DNA from: Lachnospiraceae bacterium
Lineage (GTDB): Bacteria; Bacillota; Clostridia; Lachnospirales; Lachnospiraceae
Direction of reading: 5' to 3'
DNA length: 64,000 bases
Assembly (NCBI GenBank): GCA_028689655.1
Contig: JAQVCT010000013.1
Span: 1-64,000 of the forward strand
Shown here: one piece after another, positions 58,239 to 64,000 of the stretch
Position numbering within the stretch: position 1 is the stretch's first letter
Layout of the letters: every line of letters starts with the position of its first letter
Notes under the pieces: model-generated
Database searches by the model: none
Told to the model about the DNA's origin: nothing
Seen by the model: only the letters and a program-made list of their open reading frames with translations
Program-made: the position numbers and the translations under genes

Positions 58239-58883
58239 TTAAATCAGAAATTTATATACAGGCTGCTGTTTATAAAAATCTAATATGTTCGCATTAACAT
58301 TGGGTCGAATATATTGTAAATCAGCACCACTTTTCAGTAACAGCTCAAAAATCTTTGAAAGGTCATTTTTTAATGCTTCTGTTATAACTCTTTCTTTGCT
58401 GAGGATTTTGTCTTGATAATTATATTGTGGCAATATTTGACTTGCTTGCAGACAAGCTCGCCAAATACAAGAGTTTCCATAGGAATCTTTCGCATTTACA
58501 TTTGCACCAAGTTGTATTATTTTCTGTAACTGTATAAATGCTTTTTCAGCATTTTCTTTTGTGCTATGTTCCTTGAAGCCAAAAGAAGTTGTATTCCATC
58601 TGCTACACATAATTGCTGCGTTGATTGCATCATGAATTACTGGCGCACGCCAATTGTTGCAACATTCTTCTGATTCGATAAAATTTACATCTGCATTCAA
58701 AGAAAGAAGGAAATCTGTTATTTCAAAATTACCGCACTTTAGCGATACTTGTAAAGGAGATTGTCCATCATCTTTTTTAGGTGGTTGCTTTGCCGTACAA
58801 GCAATTAGTTCTGGCTTTTTCTGTAATAATTGTTTCACCGTTTCGTTATCGAACTGCCTTATTGCAGTAAATAATTTTTTCAT
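58239..58883 (-). CDS. ankyrin-repeat protein
   Basis: The 214-residue protein has ankyrin-type repeats (about residues 38-70: DGQSPLQVSLKCGNFEITDF then LLSLNADVNF; a second near IIQLGANVNAKDSYGNS; a third near FELLLKSGAD). It has no signal peptide or catalytic domain. ATG 58883 has AGGAGG seven bases upstream. It is a cargo gene, presumably for protein-protein interaction. Confidence 0.8.
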   Translation of the reverse strand: MKKLFTAIRQFDNETVKQLLQKKPELIACTAKQPPKKDDGQSPLQVSLKCGNFEITDFLLSLNADVNFIESEECCNNWRAPVIHDAINAAIMCSRWNTTSFGFKEHSTKENAEKAFIQLQKIIQLGANVNAKDSYGNSCIWRACLQASQILPQYNYQDKILSKERVITEALKNDLSKIFELLLKSGADLQYIRPNVNANILDFYKQQPVYKFLI

Positions 58884-58968
58884 CGTTATTTCCTCCTCAC
58901 CAAACTTAATATAAAATTTACTCGTCCCGCACCGACTTCTCAAATGCAGGAGGTTATTTCCTGTTTCC

Positions 58969-58998
58969 AGTATATCACGGGACTTACCTTCTGTACAA
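58969..58998 (-). promoter_or_regulatory. promoter of the ankyrin gene
   Basis: On the minus strand, TTGTAC (58993-58998), an 18-base spacer and TATACT (58969-58974). Confidence 0.55.
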
Positions 58999-59048
58999 GG
59001 ATTCTTACTCGACCCTGCCTGTAAATCCTAATTCCAAAAACCTGCACC

Positions 59049-59285
59049 TTAATTCTTGCCTTTTTCCACACAGGCAGATAAATATATCAGCAATTCTTCT
59101 GGACTTGGGACATCCCCATCATGAGGTATTTCAGCCCACCGCTTTTGAATAGCTGGGTCTTGATTGCTCATTCCAATCAGCATTGCCAGCTTTATTTCCT
59201 TTTTCACTTCGTCAACTGTGGTATGATTTTTTATGGCTATCTGCTGATATATCTTTTCTGCCTGTTGCTTTGTCATCTTCTTCAT
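59049..59285 (-). CDS. small Spo0A C-terminal-domain-like protein
   Basis: The 78-residue protein MKKMTKQQAEKIYQQIAIKN with HTTVDEVKKEIKLAMLIGM and VPSPEELLIYLSACVE resembles the small proteins annotated as Spo0A C-terminal-like in clostridial mobile elements. It has no receiver domain, so it cannot act as a phosphorelay regulator on its own. Assigned from recalled family pattern. Confidence 0.6.
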   Translation of the reverse strand: MKKMTKQQAEKIYQQIAIKNHTTVDEVKKEIKLAMLIGMSNQDPAIQKRWAEIPHDGDVPSPEELLIYLSACVEKGKN

Positions 59286-59394
59286 CTAAAATCTCCTCGC
59301 TGTTTTCTTTTTATTATACAACGTTGTGATTATACCCACAATATTTATTTCTGTCGTTTCCACATATAATTTAACCATACGGATAAAAAGGACG

Positions 59395-59598
59395 GTGGTT
59401 AGAATTTATGATTATAGCCCTTTGTGGCGAACGATGGAACAGCGAGGAGTAACCCAATATCAATTACTCAAGCAAGGCATTGATAATAAAACGCTGGACT
59501 CCCTGAAAAAGAATAAAAACATTACCATGATTACATTGGAGAAGCTTTGTAACATTATTGGCTGCACACCCAATGACATTGTGACCTTTACAAAATAA
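59395..59598 (+). CDS. small XRE/Cro-C1-type DNA-binding protein
   Basis: The 67-residue helix-turn-helix protein reads RIYDYSPLWRTMEQRGVTQY then QLLKQGIDNKTLDSLKKNKN and ends GCTPNDIVTFTK. The proposed GTG start at 59395 follows AAAAGGA at short spacing, so the start is provisional. It is likely an element regulator. Its stop is inside a perfect 19-bp terminator stem. Confidence 0.8.
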   Translation: MVRIYDYSPLWRTMEQRGVTQYQLLKQGIDNKTLDSLKKNKNITMITLEKLCNIIGCTPNDIVTFTK

Positions 59599-59639
59599 AG
59601 CGAACGGTTGCACAGCTGCTACCGTTCGCTTTATTTTGT
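59590..59639. terminator. bidirectional terminator
   Basis: A perfect 19-bp inverted repeat (59590-59608 with 59621-59639, arm ACAAAATAAAGCGAACGGT) with a 12-base loop. Its A/T ends supply the T tract in both directions, serving the repressor gene and the convergent DUF6076 gene. Confidence 0.93.
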
Positions 59640-59653
59640 ATTACAGACAATTG

Positions 59654-60745
59654 TTATAGCTGCTCCATCCATGACTGAAATTCTCTTGCATCAATCTTGC
59701 CACTCAAATAACTTTTCCGCCGTTTCTGAGCCTGCTTAGACCATTTCAAAAACACATTCTTCGCCCTGCCGAACACGGCAGGGCTTTCCTTTTGCGCATC
59801 ACGGTCAAGCTGGGCATGGTGCAGCTTATAAATCCGCTCATACTCCTGCAAGAGAGGGTCAGATGCCACCTTGCGGTCATATTCCAGCTTGTTTCCCACC
59901 TGCTTGCAAGTGCGTTTCCCTGCATAGCTTCGGTCACAAAAGAGAGTTTTGTGCCTGCTCTGCAAGACAAAATATTTTCCGCATAGCTTGCATTTGCGTA
60001 TCTGTAATCCCTGTTTCAGTAGCTCCGTGAACTCGAAATACAACAGGTCTGCAAAATCGCATAGGGCGGTATAGGTGACAATCTTTGCCCTGTTGTCCTT
60101 CACATCATCTATCAAGGTAAGCTGCTCTTTGTGGTCGGTGATGTTATCCGAATTCACCTTGTCTATCATTTCAAAATCAATCTTACCGTCTTTAGTGGGT
60201 GCAATGGCTGTGCCTGTCATGAGATGGTAGCCTAAAAAATCGAGATATTTGCCTGTAAATGCAAGGAACAATCCACTTGGGCTGATACCCTCGTTCTCAA
60301 AATCTACGTCACAGCACATGGCCAGTCCGTCAGAAAAAATCTCCTGCAAAATGAGAACCTCCTCCAGCACCTTAACCGCCGTTGTGATTTTCTCTGTATC
60401 AGAAATATCCGCAGAAAACACCGTATCCAGCTTGCCCAGCAAATACATACAGGCAATAGTGTGCGGGTCATTCAGTAGCTTTGCAATTTCATAAACCTCC
60501 GTACTGAAAACGGAAAAGCAGACCGCATCCTCTGCTGAAAAATCATCGGGAATGCCTTTTGTAAGAGTATCTGTCCGCTTTTTATAACCAGATAAATCCA
60601 GCAAGGCAAAATCAATGAGCAGATTGCCAACGCTCTCTTGTGTGAGCATTGCTTTGACACTCTGATTTTTATGCACCATATAACGAACCTTATTTTTGTT
60701 GTCTATATAAACCTTAATATATGGAAATTCAAGCCTTGTTTTCAT
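59654..60745 (-). CDS. DUF6076-like element protein with zinc-finger-like C-terminus
   Basis: The 363-residue protein has a putative zinc site near residues 260-285 (CKLCGKYFVLQSRHKTLFCD then GKRTC) and a basic C-terminal tail with FLKWSKQAQKRRKSYLSGKI. Proteins of this pattern are frequent in clostridial integrative elements; the function is unknown. ATG 60745 with AAGGCGGTG upstream is preferred over an earlier in-frame ATG at 60796. Confidence 0.65.
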   Translation of the reverse strand: MKTRLEFPYIKVYIDNKNKVRYMVHKNQSVKAMLTQESVGNLLIDFALLDLSGYKKRTDTLTKGIPDDFSAEDAVCFSVFSTEVYEIAKLLNDPHTIACMYLLGKLDTVFSADISDTEKITTAVKVLEEVLILQEIFSDGLAMCCDVDFENEGISPSGLFLAFTGKYLDFLGYHLMTGTAIAPTKDGKIDFEMIDKVNSDNITDHKEQLTLIDDVKDNRAKIVTYTALCDFADLLYFEFTELLKQGLQIRKCKLCGKYFVLQSRHKTLFCDRSYAGKRTCKQVGNKLEYDRKVASDPLLQEYERIYKLHHAQLDRDAQKESPAVFGRAKNVFLKWSKQAQKRRKSYLSGKIDAREFQSWMEQL

Positions 60746-60897
60746 CTGCTCACCGCCTTTTCTTAATAGTATAGCATAGAGAATTGCTTTTTGCAAAATC
60801 AGAATATTTCACTTCTTCATTTCAAAGTGATTTGCAATCCGTTACTCTTTTTATCAGGGAGGACTCTCCCAAAATAAAATGGAAGGAGCGTGTAACC

Positions 60898-61287
60898 ATG
60901 CAAAATGTAACCCTATCCTCCTCATTTTTTGAGGAAAGCCGTATCAAGGCATTGGCACTGCAAAAGGACGGCGAGACAGCTTTATTGCTTTGGGTGAAGC
61001 TATTCTTCACCGCTGTGCGTGAGGATAGTGACGGCAGGCTGATGCTATATGGCGATGTACCTCATGATGAAAAGAGCATTTCTGCTGTGTATGGTATGCC
61101 TGTGAATACGGCTAAATCGGCACTGGAATTGCTCACAAAATTCGGTTTGCTTGACCGCAGTGCTGATTGCTTTTGTATCAGTAATTACAGCGAATTGGTA
61201 TCTGCTGACAAACGGGAACGCCACCGAAAAGCACAGCAAAAGTATGCCGGAAACAAGAGCGCCGGGGATGCGGGGGCGAAGGCGTAA
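60898..61287 (+). CDS. phage-replisome-organizer-type replication protein (N-terminal domain)
   Basis: The 129-residue protein MQNVTLSSSFFEESRIKALA has a winged-helix-like pattern (ISAVYGMPVNTAKSALELLT then KFGLLDRS) and the basic end RERHRKAQQKYAGN, as in phage replisome organizer N-terminal domains. GGAAGGAG precedes ATG 60898. It stops right before the hairpin-rich region. It may initiate replication of the excised circle. Confidence 0.65.
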   Translation: MQNVTLSSSFFEESRIKALALQKDGETALLLWVKLFFTAVREDSDGRLMLYGDVPHDEKSISAVYGMPVNTAKSALELLTKFGLLDRSADCFCISNYSELVSADKRERHRKAQQKYAGNKSAGDAGAKA

Positions 61288-61298
61288 GCCGAGCCTTC

Positions 61299-61400
61299 CA
61301 CAGCCTTTGGCTGTGACAAGATACGTCATTGTATGACAATCTTGTCGGGAAGTATCCCGAACCCTCTATTTGGGGAAGGTTCCCCAGCCGCCGAGTGTGG
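61299..61400 (+). other. candidate origin of transfer (oriT) hairpin array
   Basis: Consecutive hairpins: CACAGCC/GGCTGTG (61299-61315), ACAAGAT/ATCTTGT enclosing GTCAT/ATGAC (61316-61345), TCGGGA/TCCCGA (61345-61360), GGGGAA/TTCCCC (61372-61385) and GCCGCC/GGCGGC (61387 onward). It lies immediately upstream of mobC and the relaxase, the usual place for oriT. The nick site is not identified. Confidence 0.5.
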
Positions 61401-61431
61401 CGGCTCCCCCTCTGTAAAGGAGCGATTGCCT

Positions 61432-61767
61432 ATGAAAAAGCAGCCAAAATCAGTCATGATTTCAGCACGAATTACTGCCAAGGCAGAGGAAAAACTGAAT
61501 ACAGATGCAGCCACCGCAGGCTTAAACCGAAGCCGATATTTAGAGCAGCTCATCCTGCAAAACAAGGTTACGGTCATCGGCGGTCTGGACGAATTTATCC
61601 CTGCCTTAAAATCATCTGGTAAGAACCTTCACCAGATTTTAGTCCGGCTAAACACGGGGCAAATATTTGCCCCCAATGTGTTGGAGGTGCAACGGCTGTA
61701 CGGAGAGATTTGCGACAGGCTGACCGAACTTGCAGGAGGTGAACCGCCATCGCAGTCATCGTCATGA
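61432..61767 (+). CDS. mobC: plasmid mobilisation relaxosome protein MobC-like
   Basis: The 111-residue protein has a ribbon-helix-helix-like N-terminus (SVMISARITAKAEEKLNTDA then GLNRSRYLEQLIL) and the MobC-type pattern SSGKNLHQILVRLNTGQIFA. It would bind oriT with the relaxase. Its last four bases overlap the relaxase start (ATGA). ATG 61432 has AAAGGAG upstream. Confidence 0.8.
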   Translation: MKKQPKSVMISARITAKAEEKLNTDAATAGLNRSRYLEQLILQNKVTVIGGLDEFIPALKSSGKNLHQILVRLNTGQIFAPNVLEVQRLYGEICDRLTELAGGEPPSQSSS

Positions 61768-62816
61768 AGCCACCCAAGGTGGGAAAACCAAACGGACTGT
61801 TCTTTCTCATCCAGTACATCTGCAAAGCAGAGAAAACCGAAGCCAAGCTAATTTGCGGCAAGGACTGCGACCCCGCTAATTCCTATACAGAAATGTACCT
61901 GACTAAGCAACGCTTTCACAAGCTGGATGGCAGGCAGTATTGCCACTTCATTCAATCCTTTTCACCGAAAGATGAGATAACTCCAGAGCAGGCAAACGAG
62001 ATTGGCAAACGATTGATGGAGGAATTTTCGCAGTTTGACGGCTTTGAAATTGTGATGGCAACCCACAAAAACCGCAGCCATATTCACAACCATTTTGCCA
62101 TCAATTCTGTCAATGCAGTAACAGGATTAAAATGGGAGCAGAAGTCACCCGACCTCTATCGGCTCAAGGAATTTTCCAATCAGCTTTGCAGGGAGCATGG
62201 CTTGGCAGAAATCCCGTTAGAGAGCAAACAGCAAAAGCAATCCTACGGCGAATGGCAGCACCGCAAGGACGGTACAAGCTGGAAAGCACAGCTTGAAGCG
62301 GATATTCGGGATTGCCTGTCATGGTGCAGAAGCCGCCCAGAGTTTTACCACGCTATCAACGAGCTGGGCTATCAGGTCACATGGACGAAGAACCGCAAGT
62401 ACATTACCTTTCAAAATGCAGACGGCAAAAAATGCCGTAACAGCAAGCTGTCTGACCCGGAGGAGTTTAGCAAGGAGGCCATGCAGCAGCGTTTAGATAA
62501 TAACGCCGACTGGTTTGACTTTATGGAGCATGACCCAGATTTGTTTCTGGATGGGCTTCGTGCTTTGGGGCAGATGCTCACACCGGAGCACCCCAATTCC
62601 TTTATGGACGGTTTTGTGTATCGTGATTTAGAGGGCATCCCCCTCAAGGAATTGCTGGTGATTCTCAGCAGGTTGAAAACCGAACAGGAGCTTGCCGCCT
62701 ATCGCAGACAGCGTGAGCTGGAACGACAGGCAAACGGTTACTCCCCTCTTGGAGATATTGCAAATCTCACCGAGGAGCTATTGCAATTTATGGAACAGGA
62801 GGACTTGGAGTTCTAA
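61764..62816 (+). CDS. MobA/VirD2-family relaxase (TnpZ-like)
   Basis: The 350-residue relaxase has an N-terminal relaxase domain with the metal-binding triad HKNRSHIHNHFAINSVN (about residues 101-117). The catalytic Tyr is likely in YTEMYLTKQRF or YCHFIQSF upstream. It nicks oriT and pilots the strand during mobilisation. It is coupled to mobC. It has no transfer genes nearby, so the element depends on a helper conjugative system. Confidence 0.88.
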   Translation: MKPPKVGKPNGLFFLIQYICKAEKTEAKLICGKDCDPANSYTEMYLTKQRFHKLDGRQYCHFIQSFSPKDEITPEQANEIGKRLMEEFSQFDGFEIVMATHKNRSHIHNHFAINSVNAVTGLKWEQKSPDLYRLKEFSNQLCREHGLAEIPLESKQQKQSYGEWQHRKDGTSWKAQLEADIRDCLSWCRSRPEFYHAINELGYQVTWTKNRKYITFQNADGKKCRNSKLSDPEEFSKEAMQQRLDNNADWFDFMEHDPDLFLDGLRALGQMLTPEHPNSFMDGFVYRDLEGIPLKELLVILSRLKTEQELAAYRRQRELERQANGYSPLGDIANLTEELLQFMEQEDLEF

Positions 62817-62895
62817 TGCTCCCACAGGCTACGAAAGAAGCGCCCTTTGGGCTTAAAAATATACAACTACATTTTATCACGAAGGTAGGATTTCT

Positions 62896-63084
62896 ATGGA
62901 GCAATTCGGCAAATTGGTCTGTGAGCAGCAGTCCACTACCGCCGAAGGAAATCAAAAGAAGCTAAATTATTATAATATCGGCGGTGCGACCTATCTTGTG
63001 AGCAGCCACTACAAAGAAAGTGGAAACAGTACGGTCATGGATAAGGTTGCACGTTTAATTGATAAGGACACGGAAACGGCATAG
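62896..63084 (+). CDS. tnpW: transposon-encoded protein TnpW
   Basis: The 62-residue protein contains the TnpW pattern YNIGGATYLVSSHYKESGNS with MDKVARLIDKD. Its function in Tn4451-type elements is unknown. GAAGGTAGG precedes the ATG. It lies directly upstream of the recombinase gene, as in Tn4451. Confidence 0.85.
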   Translation: MEQFGKLVCEQQSTTAEGNQKKLNYYNIGGATYLVSSHYKESGNSTVMDKVARLIDKDTETA

Positions 63085-63099
63085 GGAGTCAAATTTGTC

Positions 63100-63128
63100 T
63101 GGACGCTGAAACAGATTCCGAGTAAAAT
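63100..63128 (+). promoter_or_regulatory. promoter of the recombinase gene
   Basis: TGGACG (63100-63105), a 17-base spacer and TAAAAT (63123-63128). Confidence 0.5.
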
Positions 63129-63154
63129 AGAGACATACAATTTACAAGGTGAAT

Positions 63155-63189
63155 ACCGCCCCCAGGCGGTAGAGAAAGTCCCCTGGGGG
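63155..63189 (+). promoter_or_regulatory. two mutually exclusive hairpins in the recombinase leader
   Basis: ACCGCC (63155-63160) can pair with GGCGGT (63165-63170), or CCCCCAGG (63159-63166) can pair with CCTGGGGG (63182-63189). The two share bases and cannot coexist. ATTCCGA (63115) and TCGGAAT (63192) flank them. Confidence 0.5.
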
Positions 63190-63232
63190 ATTCGGAATTG
63201 TTTTGGCTGTACAGAGGAAAGGAGAAATTTAG

Positions 63233-64000
<768 letters not shown>

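Overview
The window looks like a low-GC Gram-positive chromosome, most likely a Clostridia/Lachnospiraceae gut anaerobe. The evidence is the Firmicutes-type ribosomal and RNA polymerase gene order, the zinc-type S14 and adenylate kinase, the KOW protein between map and infA, frequent GTG/TTG starts with strong AGGAGG sites, an ECF (energy-coupling factor) module beside truA, and a Tn4451-family element. The species cannot be named from the sequence alone.

Layout. 1-11.6 kb: rplA, a capA-like gene with its own promoter, the L10 leader with rplJ-rplL, then rpoB-rpoC. 11.6-19 kb: a minus-strand operon (degenerate GGDEF protein, ECF-type sigma factor, transglutaminase-like lipoprotein, GspF-like protein, pseudopilin-like proteins), then a plus-strand acyltransferase. 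19-23.7 kb: the str operon (rpsL, rpsG, fusA, tuf). 23.7-25.2 kb: an insertion flanked by two copies of the tuf 3' end, carrying one unknown gene behind a sigma-28-like promoter. 25.4-33.2 kb: envelope and housekeeping genes (hydrolase lipoprotein, small membrane proteins, methyltransferase, TetR regulator, PutP). 33.2-50.2 kb: the complete S10-spc-alpha cluster from rpsJ to rplQ with secY, adk, map, infA and rpoA. 50.4-56 kb: an M15 peptidase, ecfA1-ecfA2-ecfT-truA and rplM-rpsI.

From 56 kb to the end is an accessory region just downstream of rpsI. It starts with a candidate type III toxin-antitoxin locus (structured repeat RNA, terminator, CptN/ToxN-like toxin) and a DUF4160/DUF2442 pair. 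It continues into a mobilizable Tn4451-like element: tnpV, cargo, replication protein, probable oriT, mobC, relaxase, tnpW and a large serine recombinase cut by the window end.

The most interesting non-coding signals are: (i) a dispersed palindromic repeat with three copies (862, 25165, 50255), each just after a transcription terminator, with compensatory changes in its first stem; (ii) the duplicated tuf 3' end, which marks an insertion; (iii) the type III toxin-antitoxin RNA; (iv) several structured leaders and ribosome-binding-site-sequestering hairpins. No rRNA genes, tRNA genes or CRISPR arrays were seen.
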